Of a DNA stretch of 64,000 nucleotides, positions 1 to 13,340 are shown one piece after another. The notes under the pieces are model-generated. The model was given only the letters and a program-made list of their open reading frames with translations. It was not told the DNA's origin and ran no database searches. Position numbers and translations under genes: made by a program. Source of the DNA: Enoplosus armatus (lineage: Eukaryota > Chordata > Actinopteri > Centrarchiformes > Enoplosidae); NCBI RefSeq assembly GCF_043641665.1, contig NC_092190.1:7764548-7828547 (forward strand), given 5' to 3'. Each line of letters opens with the position of its first letter. The first letter of the stretch is position 1.

Positions 1-3000
1 GAACGCAACAGTTCAGTGTTAAAACTGAAGGTGTGTGTGCTCTAAATTTGCAACAGAGTTGAAGCAACTAACATGCTGTGTGCGGTGTGTTCAAGTGTGA
101 CCGTATGTGCGTGCACACGTGCCACAAATATTCCCTCTGCTGGAGCAACACAGTGCATGTGTATGTTCTCTAAAAACCTTATGTGCGCATCAGCAGGATG
201 TTTTGACAGCTGCAAGTGTGCAGGTGTAACATCTTTCTGTTACCACGAGCAGCGAGATGCTTTCACGGCTGACAAGAGAGAGAAAAATGTTCCCTTATAC
301 TGCAGCGTACTGTAAATTCGACAAAAAACACGCAGAGACGCAAATCTGCATGATCACACTGCAGAAAAGCCAGACAGTGTGGCACCTGTTTACTTTTATG
401 TACGTTATGTTTGTCAAAAACATTTTGGTTTCCACTATGCTCACAATACGGCAGCAAACAGAGGCGCGTGTGTACAACTTTTTTGTGATGTGAAGTAACA
501 TATCAGCTTAAGTCGGAATGAAATGGAGGCAGAGTGAGAGGAAGATGGACAGGCCAATAGTGAGAGTATGTGAGGAATGTGTGTGAGGAGGTGTGAGGGC
601 TGTGGATGGATGTGTCGGGAGTGTAGGGGGCCAGAGGGCACTCTTTCCCCCTGTGGCGATCTCTCCAGTAGGGTAGACAGTGATAGTATGGACCCCAGAT
701 CTCCAGCCCCGCCAAGAATCTCTGCATGTCCAACTCCTGCTGATTACCCGCGACTCTGCTAAACAATGCCTTAATTCTCCATACTCGCACTCTTTCTGTC
801 AGCGTCTGTCTCTCTTGCTCTGTTTCTGTCTTTCTCTCACACACGACTATTCTCACTCTCTTTGTCACAAATGCGCAGATCAGTAGAAACTCGGTGGCAG
901 CTCTGTCAGCGACTGGTGACATGCCTTTACATTCTTTCCACATAGGATACGCTGATATGGCCATGAATGTCCCGCAACTCAAACAGGAATGAACCAGTGG
1001 AGAGAGTGACAGGTCTTCTAAAACAGGCAGCCAAAGATTTAGAAAAGCACAATTTATCATTCTAATTTGAATGTTTGTCTGCTTCACTATAGGGGCCCAA
1101 ATGCATACATACTCCCTAAGTGAATTGGTTACAGGCCTCTTGTCTCCTACACCCATCTCACACAAATCAACTTAGCCAATATTGAAAAGCCATGATTATG
1201 TGTAATTCTGATATATTGCTTTGGTTTATTAGGAAAAAACACAGAAAGCAGAAATATGATCTATTTCTGTGTTGCTCCCTTTGCCATTTTGGTAGCTCCC
1301 ACTCACTTCTACAAAACCCATTAAACGTGAACCGTGTACACAATCACACACACCTCCATGCATACAAACACACACATTATGCACAACAACAAAAACACAA
1401 GAACTTTGGGGAGGTCAGGTTTGGCATCGAGTTCCTGCTTTATACGTTTTTATTTGCCAAATTTAGGTCACATATCAATCTGAAGGAAGACAAAAAAAAG
1501 ATAAACAAACTGTTTTCACAAGAGACAAGCTGAAACGTTCCCATCTGAGAGAGGTCGTTTGCGTTGTTCGACATTCAGTACTTCCCACAACCCAACAGTT
1601 GCACCCCAACCTCCTTTGAAGTCAGCTAGAATTACTTATGACACAATAAGCTGCAACAATGAAGCAACAAAAGAGACTGGAATTTAAAGGGCATTCCTCT
1701 TTACCAAACTCCACCCAAAACACTGCTACGAATTCTCAAGTAGACATAGCTTGAGACGTGTTTTACTATAGCTCTGCAAAGGGCAGCGATCCAAGAACGC
1801 TCGCAGGTGGCAGATTTGCCGCCATAGAAATGTCGATCCAGTTTGGAAACTGAAAGTATATGATAGTGTTTTTAATATGCTCTCCAATGATTAACATCTC
1901 GGTGTAATCCAGACTTGGCAGAGGGACTTAACCAGAGCTTCCACACTGGCTCTGAGCCAAGCTGGCGCTGTGACTTGTCTTCCCACAGACAGAGGGATGA
2001 GCCTGGGATGGGATGGGAGATGCGGGGGCCTAGATGGACTGGCTGCAGACACAATACTGGCACTGTGACAGCAGACACCGATCAAGACTAATCTTGCACT
2101 ACCAAATACAACACACACGTACTCTCATGGACTCTGTATTCATACAATCTGTATTCTAAAATGCAGTTTATGCTCCCAAAAAAAAATATATACATATATA
2201 TATATATTCACTACCCAAAATATGAAAGAACACATTAATAACATCTTTTAGCATATTGTAAGCTAAAATCAGCCTTAGACAGCATTTTTTTGGAGAAAAG
2301 ATTTGGAGGATGTAAATTGAGTAGGTTATTCATAGGAAACACTGCTTGTTCAGGAAGGATATGTAAGAGCAATTTAAACACCAACTTGAAAATGAAAAAT
2401 TTAAATGATATCTGATATCTAACGGAAAATATCTGGAAATGACCAAAAGCTGTTGGCTCTAAGGCTGTTGGAAATCAGGCACAGTCAAATTTTCCTTCAG
2501 TAAGACACTGTCATTGGACTGTGCGCTTGACTTGGCAATTATTGCCGTAATCAAACAGGATTATGTATATTTTACCAAAATCTCGTCACTGTAGATTCCC
2601 CGGTTTCTTGTATCTATATTTGACCGGTTGGTTAGGAGAACGAGGGAGACATTTGGACATAAAACACTGTTAATAGTCAGAGCATCATTAAGGGATCTTT
2701 CCTCATAACTGGCTTCACGGGGGGCAGAGGAATGATCAAGAATAATGTGCGGTGCTTTGTAGCCACCCAGGTCACAGCCTGCATACAAATCCGCAATAAG
2801 GAGGAGAGGCAGGGAAGGAGGGAAGGCCGGGGACGAGGCGGGGGGTCTCAAACAGTGAATGGGTTTGAGAGGGGAAGAGAGAGAGAGACAGAGGGTGAGG
2901 ATAACCGATCTCAATAAGGCGGGTCATTTCTGTGTAGCAAGTTCAGAGATTCTGTGGGTCCTTGTGGGGAAGAGGTGGAGGGAGGGGAGGCTATTTGGGA

Positions 3001-3589
3001 GAGTTGGGGGAGAGGTAACAGGGTAGAGAGGGGGAGTCTTGTGCAGGCTGAGGCCCAGAGCTGTATTCAGTGGGGGTAGGCTGCTCCAGCTTCAACACTA
3101 CTACAAAGCTGGACTCCTAGGGTTCATGAATAAGGCGAGGAAATGATCAGAAAAAAAGGGAAAAGAACCCTGAGAGATGTTTAGACAGATGGCCCACTTG
3201 AAACGACGCAAGGACACAGAGAGAGAAAAGTGATTTTAATGAAACTTCAGATTCGGCAAATAATTGATCTTTATTTCCCCCCTCAAAATCCCAGCAGAAA
3301 GGTGAGAGTAAATTTGATGTGTTACAAGTGCCTTTCCAACAGACATTAAAAGATACTGGTTGTTTTAAATCCTTTAGATTGAATTAAATTGACATCATGA
3401 GAAGGGGCTGGAAGAGAGGGAGAGGGAGGGGAGAAAAAAAAGAGAGAGGCATGGAATCAAATGGAAGACGTTCAGAAAAGAGCTGTGGTGCCAAAGAAAA
3501 TAGATAGCAGGGGACTTCTCTCCTCCTCCAGTCGTTCTTAAAGGGCCACTGAGAGCCTTTGAGGGAGAACATGCTAGTCAGTATTTTTA
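1..3589. other. intergenic; no gene seen
   Basis: Unique sequence with short CA/TG patches, a TATA-rich patch at 2187-2209 and purine-rich stretches at 2800-3060 and 3415-3450. A 220-codon minus-strand frame at 503-1165 is the longest in the window. It has no recognisable domain and is rich in His/Ser/Leu, and I do not accept it as coding. Confidence 0.55.
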
Positions 3590-3830
3590 GAAATTTCATT
3601 TGATGGGATTCTGGCAAACATCTCTGCTCTGGGCCTTAGATGTAATATCAAATGTTACTTGCTGGGGACTAGATGATGTTTTATGAATTTAGTGAGCATG
3701 AATTATTAATGGCCAAACTGCTATCAAATATCTAAAATGTGCAACTAATTATTTGATGGGGGAGACAGAGAAAAAAAAGGTATCGCTTTTGTGATTCTAC
3801 CAAATTAATGCTGATTATTTGACCATATCA
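3590..3830. promoter_or_regulatory. candidate enhancer-like block
   Basis: Unique AT-rich sequence with GAATTATTAATGGCC (3700-3714), CTAATTATTTGATG (3744-3757) and CAAATTAATGCTGATTATTT (3801-3820). Three homeodomain-type clusters within 120 bases. Far (about 59 kb) from the zic2 stop, so a link to zic2 is speculative. Confidence 0.3.
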
Positions 3831-5014
3831 AACCTTCACACTTGAGTTCCCTCATAAGAGAAAAAAGCCAGAGGAGATTTCAAAGGTTCTCGGTTGCATG
3901 GCAGAGGTTTATTGAAAGCTTTGAATAGAGCAGCAAATACGGTGTAAGGTGTGGCGCACAGGCACAGTATAGTATGTACAGAAAAATGGCATAAAGAAAA
4001 ACACCAAGCCTACATTTAAGGAAGAAAGGACAGAGAGCCTCCTGGGGGGAGCTTTGCCATATTAATGCTGCACAGTGTAGGTACAGCGCCAACCCGACTA
4101 CCTATCCTTTATAATCATAATCCATTTCCACTGCTCTTGTCCTCCATGGAAAATGCTCGCTCCATGAGATCCCCAAATGAGAGAGAGAGAGAAAGAGAGA
4201 AAGAGCAATAACAGTGTAGAAATTGTACGTGTTGGTGAGAGGGGGCAGCTCTCACCAACTGAATGCCTATTAGAAAGTCCCCCTGAAACCAACCTGCCTA
4301 TCCCACCCACAGTCTCCCCTCTGCCTCACCCAAACCTACCGAGGCCTAATCATACGCTTGGATTTCTCTTAGATGACATGACCATGGCATTGCGGCAGTA
4401 GCAGTTAACCACTCCACTTTTAGAACATGGGATTAGATTTAGGATGGCGATGAAACCCAAAACAGCTTGATTCCAGGCCCGTGTTCCAGTCTTAACCCAA
4501 CATTTGAGCTGTGTTTATTAACCCCTCTAACCCAACTCTCTGAGGTGTGTTTGTGTGTGTGTGTGTATGTGTGTGTGTATGTTTGCCCAAAGGCCCGTCT
4601 GCCTTGCTCAGGGTCTCATTACTGAGTGAGTGAGTGATAGCTGTTCTGCTTGGTTGACGAAGGGAGCAAAGAGGTACGCCTCAGAAAATGGGTTTTCTGG
4701 ATTTTGATTAATCAGATTTTGTGTTTCTCGGTTAGAGAAATCAAATCAAAAGGTAGAGGATGGACTTAAAACATTTATAATATTTGGAATCACCCATGTA
4801 CTGTATAACCTAAGTGCACAAATGTAAAAGAAACTATAGATAAAAGGGAGTAAACAAAATGAGCACTGAACAATTTCATTGCTTTTGGTATCATTTTCTT
4901 TGACACATATGGTACATCAAAAGAATCCCAAAAGCAAGGAGAAGGAATGAAAAAAAGAAGAAACAGAGGGAAAAATAGAAACAGCTGCTTACGAATGCTA
5001 CCAAGATGCCATTG

Positions 5015-5022
5015 TTTGTGTG

Positions 5023-5081
<59 letters not shown>
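5015..5081. repeat. compound microsatellite (TG)n-(TA)n-(GA)n
   Basis: A short TG tract, about 16 TA units and about 10 GA units adjoin directly. Confidence 0.95.
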
Positions 5082-5177
5082 GAGGGGAGAGCGCTCACTT
5101 ATACCCGAACACGCTGTCCTGTGATTATGAAAGCCTGCCATTATTGCAAACACTCCAGGTGAACACACTGTACTGCT

Positions 5178-5178
<1 letters not shown>

Positions 5179-5217
<39 letters not shown>
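5179..5217. repeat. (AC)n microsatellite
   Basis: About 19 uninterrupted units. Confidence 0.95.
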
Positions 5218-5220
<3 letters not shown>

Positions 5221-7569
5221 ATGCACCACTGTGGCCTCAACAGCTCACCAGCATTGATTTTCACTTAAGTCTTACAGGTCCAGCATACACCTCTAACCCC
5301 CGACCATCCACAATATTTACCTAGTTGCCAACAGGGGGATACCCTATTGTCAGGGTGGTTCGGTGACAGATAGGTGTACAGTGTGGCTGAGAGGCCTCTC
5401 CTTTGACATCTGTGCTGGGTCTATTCAACCGGGCACCACAGGGGAGCCACGTATGAGATGACCTCCTCATTTGTTCGTCCCTGCTCCTTCTCCATCCCCT
5501 GCACCTCTAACTGCTTTATTTCTCCTGTCCTTGTTCTTCCCACTTATTGTCACCTTCACTCTGTGTGTTGGGTTGCTTGTATGTTGGATATAATAGCTGC
5601 CTTTCATAATAAACTGTGGTCATTTTAGATGTGCTTTCTTGTTGTTGCTTCTTGTTGCAACTGTAACCTCAACGGCCACAATCATCACTGGACAAAAAAG
5701 GGGACCAGCACATGCAACGGCAAAACAAACTTTTGTGATTCCTGTTGAAGACACTTGTGTTGCAATAGTTGAAGAAGACAGTTAAAACATGTCTTTTAAC
5801 AGGAGGCAGTCCTTTCAGATCCACAACACATTATAGTGCTTACTTACTGTGGTTCAGCACTTTCACTCTTCACTTGTTCTTCAACTTCCTTTTCTTGTAA
5901 CCTCGTCACTCACTCGTGGTTTTAGGCTTTTCTCTTGCTTGATGAAAACAGTGAAAAAGAGTGTCTGTGACTGCCCAAGATTTCTATTTCAGAGCTCTAT
6001 TAGCAGAAATAATAAAATATTTCGGCCTGAAAATCTCTCTATTGGTTCCTACCCTTAAATTGTCAAATGATATTACCTGGATCAAAGTTCTGCTTTTCTG
6101 TTTTCACAGATTCCCCATTGATGTCTTGTTTTAAAAAGTCTTTAAAAATACAATTAATGAGGTGGGATAGAAGTATTCTATCCATATCTATTCCAGTTGG
6201 CTCTTGAGTGATGGATGCTGTTGGAAAATAGATGGAAGTCTGGGGCCAGTCACTCACTAGGTGGTTACCAGGGAAAAGCTCAAAGTTTGTGCAGGAATGA
6301 AGGGGTCAAAGGTCAACATGCAGGGGACAGGTATGGTGACAGGCCGCTTGGCTTCAAATATCATACTTGCATTTAGTAAAATGCCATATGCCCATATGTG
6401 CACCACTCTCAATGACAGGCATACACTCACACAAACATGCACACGCACAGTCTGACACAGCACCCTGCTGGTGTGTTCCAGTCAGAAAGTCAGTCAATGG
6501 GAAACAAAGAAGAGAGAGATTTTAGTCCCTTCTTGCATCTACTTCTTTACCTGTTTGTGCAGGATGAGTCTCGCTCTCAGTGTTTTGCGGCAGGTAATGT
6601 TATAGCAACCATCTTATCTGAATATTCATGGATGGCACATTTCCAAGTCCAGCGGTGAAGGAGAAACACAGGCTACAGAGCAGATTAAAAGCACAAGTCA
6701 AAGTCCTGGGGAGGAAAGGTGGAGGAGTGTGTGTGTGTGTGTGTGTGTTGGGGGTGGGGGGAGGGGGGGTGCAGATTTTAATGCATGGTCAGAAGCAGGC
6801 ATCATTGATTTCAACGCTAAGTGAAGGACAAGGAGTGCCGAGCTCGATTCCAAATCAATGACACAGTCCAAAATGTCTGCCATGCCGAGTGCAAGGCCCC
6901 CAGATTAGTGTGCAAAACGCCAAGTGGCACAAATTCTGTCAGACACACGTGACGAAACCTCCAGTCGGAGAGGAAGACAGTCAGTCAGACGCTCCGACTG
7001 AACCACACAGTCCTATCCCCTGTGACGTATATAATGTTTGTTTTTCCCCCCATCATTTTAAAAGAAAAAACAAAAGAAGCTCGTCTATGAAATCGCATGG
7101 CATATGCAAAGGAGCAGCACTTACGGGGATCCTATAGAGACCAAAGCAGTGGGTGTGATGGACTAATTAAGTAGGGCCTGTGTACTCAGACATCAATAGG
7201 TTCCATCAGACTGCACATAGCTTCTATAATGGCACACCCATGCCCAATCATAGAGGGAATACTGCTGATTACACACCTGCACATATGCACACATTTAAAC
7301 ACATGCAATACTAAAAAGATGTAGCTCTAAAATCTGTATACTCAGTTTGGAGTAATGTTATTTTCAAGAATTAAAAGAAAAGAATCAGTTTGTCGTTCTG
7401 TTTCTTGCTCTTCACATTAAAGTGAGTAAATTTCGCTGCTTGTAAACTTATTTAAATCTATGAAAAAAACTGAAAAGAAAGATGTAAATCAATTTACTCT
7501 GACCTCATGACAGGTTAAAGATTTGGAAAAAGAGATGTTGCACAAAGGGGAAGAAAAGGGAAACCTCTG

Positions 7570-7905
7570 ACTGTTGTCCAAGTGGAAGTGCGAGCAGAAA
7601 TTAAAATGTTTCATATCGAGCAATCCAAAATGAATTGGGCGAGGCTAGAGGAGAGAAAAGAAAAATCAATGGATCTCTGGCTGCGGTGAAAGGGACGGCA
7701 TCACGAATGGGATTTGCCAGTGGGGCACAGCAGCTGCCAAATAACCTAGAGCTAAAGAATTACAATAATACTGATGAAGTGTGTGAGGGCTTTTAGGGGC
7801 ATTGCTGGAAAATTGCTCTGATGGAGGCATAACAATGCTATCTAATTCGACTGCCCTGTCTGCTGCTCTGAAAAGGCACAACAACAGATGTAACACTACC
7901 TTCTC
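7570..7905. promoter_or_regulatory. candidate enhancer-like block
   Basis: Unique sequence with ATCAATGG (7665-7672, PBX/HOX- or CUT-type), GAATTACAATAATAC, AACAATG (7831-7837, SOX-type) and CTATCTAATTCGAC. No repeats inside. An 80-codon minus-strand frame is not persuasive as coding. Confidence 0.3.
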
Positions 7906-9689
7906 CAACCGCTAAGGCCGGTTGTACAGAAAGAAAGAGACAGACTATTATTCTCCTGTGTGATGTATGGATGAAAGGTTTTTAGATCATAATCTGCTTG
8001 TAGCAATCCCTCCACCAAAATATATCTCTACTGGCGATCATCACCTGTCAAGCTTCAGGAGACTACCTTCCCTCCACCCTGCTACTGTTTTTATGATGCC
8101 ATTATGCCAGAAAGAAAGAAAGAAAGAAAGAAAACAAGTGCAAAGACTCTTCCTCCATTACATTTTGAGCATGCAGCTGTAAAAAAAAAAAAACAGCGGA
8201 GAGAGGAGGGAGAGATAAGATGGGGTGAATAAAAGGATGAGAGGAACAAGCTCCCATCATCTATTTTTATGCTGCATTTAATTTACATTTTCTTTTTGCT
8301 GCCGATAAAAGCGGACAGGGAACACAAGGACGGTGACACCCAGAGAACTCCCCGGGTCAGAGGGCAGCAGTTAACCTGTCAGAAGCACAGTACTGATTAG
8401 AATAAATCTACACACACACTAGAGGTCAGCTCCGGCCTCTGCTACTGATCTGACCCACCACTCTCCCAGAGCGTGTGTGTGTGTGTGGGTATATCCACCA
8501 AGTATGCATAGTGCACGTGCATGTGCACACTGTGTTTGGGAGTGTGGATAGATCTGAATGAAAGCACAAATGTACATTTGTGTGAAAGGGTACACATGCT
8601 TGTTTGTTTTTGTGGGTGTGCATTCACTTTCGTTTTTTCAGATTCATATATTCCTCCCTGCTATAAACAGGCGAATGTGGCAACACAATGGACACTTTGG
8701 ACACACTCTTTTAAGTTGTAAACTGTAAGATTATAGACTCTATAGATTTCCCAGTAATATTGATCAATTTAAGGATCTTGATGATTTTAAATACATTTTG
8801 GCAGAGTTGGTATCAATTTATATGCCAAGACCTGTCATCTTTCTCATTAGAAGGTCATGTTTTATGAATGTTTGATGGTACTATGGTGTGTATATTACTT
8901 TTTTAGGGTTCCTAAAAACACTGATTTATTTTTCTTTAAAACGTTTTGTATTCTATTAAATTATATATGTTTCTTTTGAAACAAACAAATAAAAAAATCA
9001 AAACAGACCTGAGGAATATCATTCTACAATAATAGAAGTTGTAATACAAGCAATAAAAGTAATAGTATTAAGTCCACCAGCAGCTATTTATCCTAAATCT
9101 TTACAGCCTGTAGACACTGACAACTATAAAAATGTAACCACCGAGCTGTTGTCCACATCTCTTCTTTAATGTGAGTAGAAGGGGAGGGCCTGCTCTGTGG
9201 GATGGAAATCTAACGCACATAAACACTAGACTTCATCTCTGGGGCTCAGAGGGCAAGACCCTGCGGCCCTCTTACAGAGGATGAAAGAGCTATCCCTGAA
9301 TAAAAGAGTGAGACTGCCAGTGTACACATACACGCACACCGCCAGATATGCGCACACACGCACACACACACACATACACGCACACACAGAATACCTCATA
9401 TAAAGAGCTGGAGGCTATCACAGTGTGAGCTACTATGTGGGATGTTTCTCGGCCCACACCTATGGAGGGTGTAAAGCCGCTGCTGAACGTGTAGGGTGAA
9501 GTGAGGTTACCCACTGTAGGACTGAAAGGTTTGTACATTCACAATTAAATCCGCAGCTCATCAACAGATAGTTAATGAAGATATTTGCTTTACTTTTTCT
9601 TTTCTTTTCACATTTTTTCATCGTGAAAGCAGAGAGATTCAGTTTTTCATTTACATTTTTAGACATTTAGAGATTAAGTGCAACAATTG
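7906..9689. other. intergenic; no gene seen
   Basis: Holds (GAAA)n at 8110-8135, a 12-nt A-run near 8181, CA tracts around 8461-8490 and 9352-9388, and AT-rich unique sequence. No exon is supported. Confidence 0.6.
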
Positions 9690-9900
9690 AATCCTTTCCT
9701 TTCCTTAATTGCCACCACTGCAAGCAACCAATGCTAATGAGTACAAGGGTCATCCTCTGCATCCAGACAATACATGGTACAAATGCCTCTGTGTGCCTTG
9801 AATTTTCATTTATCAGAGGCTGCTAACAAGGAATCTTCACAGATTTGCATGTCATCTGTTTGCAGAGACTATACTGTATGCTGATGTTCTGGCTATCAAT
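9690..9900. promoter_or_regulatory. candidate regulatory block
   Basis: Unique sequence with CTTAATTGCCACC, CCAATGCTAATGAG, GATTTGCATGTC (an octamer-like ATTTGCAT) and GGCTATCAATAAA. The ATTTGCAT word suits POU factors. Texture evidence only. Confidence 0.28.
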
Positions 9901-12839
9901 AAAAAAACACTTTTTGCCTCCAGTCTGCATATTTTTAAATTTTCACAACTTGCTTCATATATTTGTAAAGGTTGTAGACACTTCAACACGGCTAGACACA
10001 GCTTTATAATAGTGTTATTGGGCTTATCAGCCTGAGACTACAACAACATCTTCTGAAAACTGATGTCCCTGTATCCAAAGTCTTTACAATTAAACCACTC
10101 AGTTAAAATCTTAACACACAGGAATGATTTCCCAAGATATGAAAATAAAATCAAAATTGTAAAAAAGAAAAAATTGACAAATTCAGTGAGAGCAGAGAAG
10201 CAAAAAATGAAGCCATCATCAATCATCTCTGCTGGTTTCCTGAAGGAAGCGGCATGTAGTGGCGTAGTAGACAAGGCAAACACACACTCGCACAGGTGGC
10301 TGTCACAAACACCCTAGTGGATCTGTATAATGCTTGGCTTAATTTAGTCGACTACAATGGATACCAATGGTGACCAATTTTAACAGCCAAAAAGTGACCT
10401 GCAGTGTAGTCCGCTGCTCCGCTGTCCACATATATGCTCAGTATCTTAAAAATATTCAGATTTCTGCTAAAATATGCGAAAACATTTTCGCACAATGGTG
10501 ATTTTTGGGTGAAATATCACTTTAAATTTAGTATTCAATAGTATTATTATAGTATTTACTATAGTCTTGACCTTCAAGTATTGAATGTAAACTCCCTGAT
10601 TTGGTTATAGCGTAGTATAAGACAGGGCACTATTTCAAAATAAGGGTGTTTTAGCAATATGGAATTGCTAAAATCTTCAGATTCTTTTTTTGTTGTTGGG
10701 AAATATCTGTCCAGCATAATAAAAATACACTATGTGGATGTGTAGGCATATAGGCATTACTAAACGTTATGAGAAAAGAAATCATGATCATAATTTCAGA
10801 CCGGAGGGAACATCTTATGATTATACACAGTCATGAGTCACTGTATTTGATCTTAAATGCATAATAAGCTAAATTATTGCAATAAAATTTCTATATGAGG
10901 CAGGTGCCTATGCAGCAGCACACAATGCCCACAGGTATCTCCTATCTCTTTCTTTGTGTGAGTCAGCCAGAGAGATCAGTGGTGTCAGAACTATCAGGCC
11001 CCAGCCTCAACAGAAGGGGGGTCAGGTCAGGGGAACTCTTTCTTCCTCTGACCTATTGTTCTTCCTCAGTTTGAAAACACACCGCAGCTCTTTCATCCGC
11101 GGCTCTGCACCCAGAGAAACAGGAAGTGTCTGCATCACAGACTCCATCCATCATCTCCAGCCAAAAGACCTGTCACATTTATAGACTTTTGACTCTCATT
11201 GTTATCCACTTCTAACATGACTGACTCACACCATTACTTATGGCAGTATGAACGTTGTCATGATAATCTCTCTCTCTTTCTCTTCCTCTTTCGCTGGTGT
11301 TTTCAAACTCTACCCTTTTCTTTAATATTTCTGCATTTCTTGTTTTCCACTGCTGTTAATTATGGTTTGAGAGTAACATGACAAGTGTTTGAATCTGATT
11401 TGGCTTAACTTCTCCTTCTAGAGACCGACTGGAGCAGTCCACTCAGACAGGCTTAACTCTCCCCGTCTCTCCTTCACCCAGCTCCAGGCCAACTCTAATA
11501 GCAATCAATGAAGTCCCAGACACAATAGCTAATTCAATTTCCCTGGACCCGTTTTCTCATCAGGGCTCAAGGTCCTGTCACCAGCTGATAGGGCCCCAGA
11601 ACATGTCTGGAAGAGTGAGGATTTATCCAGACCGTCAGCCACCCTTCTGTAATAGACACAGATAACCGGATTGTTAGAAGAGGAGGGAGAGCAGAGTGAG
11701 GTGAGGACCAGCTCACCTGCCTGCGTGCCCAAAGTGAGGCCCTTACACCCAGCCGCGAGATACATTCCTCTCCCCTATCTGCCACCCCCTCCCTCCTCCA
11801 TTAAAAAAGAAACTTAATCAAGAGACTTCAACTCCCAATTTGCTGTCTTCAATGAGATTTCAGAGACTTAGGGCAAGAAGGGCAAAAAAAAAAAAAAAAA
11901 GGATGGGAGAGACCTAGAAGGAGGTGGAGGAGTGTGGTGTGTGTCTGAGGGGGGCCGAGGGGAGATTAACATCTGTGTGGCTTCGGTTCACTTACCTGGG
12001 GTTCCCAAATGATTCCCCGGGTGCAAAACGGTGCGTATCCCAAATGGCAAAAAGTGAGAGAAGAGAGGATAAGAAGAGAGGCGGCACCCTCCTCTGGCTG
12101 TCTGACAGCTGGTGACCCATGGGGGCAGAGGTTTGAGGAGAAGGGATCAAAGACAAACTGAAAAAAAAAGGAGAGGAGCAGTATGTGAACAAATATAGGG
12201 GGGAAAGGTATAGTCAATGATCTCTTTCTGTCTCCTTCGATCTTTGCCTCCTTTTTCTCCCCTCTCTTTGCTCGGCCTTTCTGCTCTCCTGGACAGTAAC
12301 CTGCTGTCCACACCAGTCAGAGTAAATAATACAAGGCTAGAGTGAGGCCTAAGTGCGCAACAATCTCCTACATGCACTGGGACAACAGAGTAAACAATAC
12401 AAACATCAGAGACGCAACAGCCCTCAGGCTCTGTATTCTGGCTCTCACACAGCCTCTGTGAAGTGTGCGAGCGTGTTTGTGTATGTGCGTGCACACACAG
12501 GTTTTTCTTCTTCTCCCTTTGTGTGTACATGCACGTTCAGATGTCATGTTCAGCAGTGTGAAAGCGGATATACTCGCGTCTCCAGCACCATTCAGAATCC
12601 CTAGTGAGAAGACACCTGATGGCAGAAGCTGCAGTCTGATGGCAACTTAAATTATCCAAACACACCAAACCATTACCTCTACCCAACTCAACTTGCGTGC
12701 ACACACAGCAACATAGCAGCTATTAAACAGAAATTGAAGAAAATTCAGCCCCCATTCAGCATGCATGGAAAAGAAGCACAGGCAAATCCGTCCTTTAACA
12801 ACAAAGGAGATGGGCAGTAAAACCAACAGAAACACTGAT
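9901..12839. other. intergenic; no gene seen
   Basis: Contains a possible repeat at 10340-10530, an 18-nt A-run at about 11883-11900 and CT-rich stretches near 12220-12300. Frames of up to 127 codons on the minus strand are low complexity. Confidence 0.55.
10340..10530. repeat. possible degraded interspersed repeat
   Basis: Wording such as GACCTGCAGTGTAGTCCGC, GCGAAAACATTTTCGCACAA and the end GGGTGAAATATCACTTTAA resembles nonautonomous elements of fish (GGGTGAACTATC-type ends). GCGAAAACATTTTCGC is itself a 16-bp dyad. Family unknown. Confidence 0.3.
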
Positions 12840-13340
12840 TTCCATTCCTAATGCATCAGACATGGTGGGGAGATGTTGTTTCTGAGGTCTTGAATGGCGT
12901 GCCGGCAGTTGTCATCTGTCTGCTGTACAGCGAGTTAAAGCCGCCATGGCAGCCCGGTCCAGACTGGTGTACAATGAGCTGGATGCCAGCCAAAATGTCT
13001 CCTCTCCAAACATCACATATTTCAGACGGCGCTTTCAACTCGCAAAGGGTGGAGAGAAGGCCGAATTCACGTGGGGAAAAAAAATAAAAGAGATAATTCA
13101 ATTTCTTATGGGCATGAAATAAGAGTTAAGAGGCTGGAAATTTACAGAAACATCTCTAAAATTTCTAAATCGATATCTATAGCTGCAACAGTGAAAAAAC
13201 ATCGTTGGTGTGATTAATGAAAATGTCAGATAATTGTTTTCCTCGCAGCGTTTCATTATTCTGTGTCCCCTCTCAAAAGCCTGAACTAAAGCAAGAATTC
13301 ATAAAATATGTAATTTAGCGCTGACCTTTGGCAGAGTTCA
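12840..13340. promoter_or_regulatory. candidate enhancer-like block
   Basis: Unique sequence with CpG-containing words (GGCGTGCCGGCAGTTGTC, GCCGCCATGGCAGCCC) in the left half. The AT-rich right half has AATCGATATCTATAGC and GTGATTAATGAAAATG. Overlapping short frames on both strands (78 and 81 codons) have no known domain. Confidence 0.3.

Larger units (their letters stand above)
3831..7569. other. intergenic; no gene seen
   Basis: Contains the compound (TA)n-(GA)n tract at 5015-5081, (CA)n at 5179-5217, (GT)n at 6727-6749 followed by a G-rich stretch, and otherwise unique sequence. Frames of about 70-100 codons are translations of repeats or lack domains. Confidence 0.6.

Noticed and set aside
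503..1165. Minus-strand 220-codon open frame
   Set aside because: It is the longest frame in the window but has no recognisable domain, an irregular low-complexity composition and no splice or codon support.
5323..5336. CTCF-like word CCAACAGGGGGATA
   Set aside because: Only about 10 of 14 pattern positions match, which is expected by chance in 64 kb.
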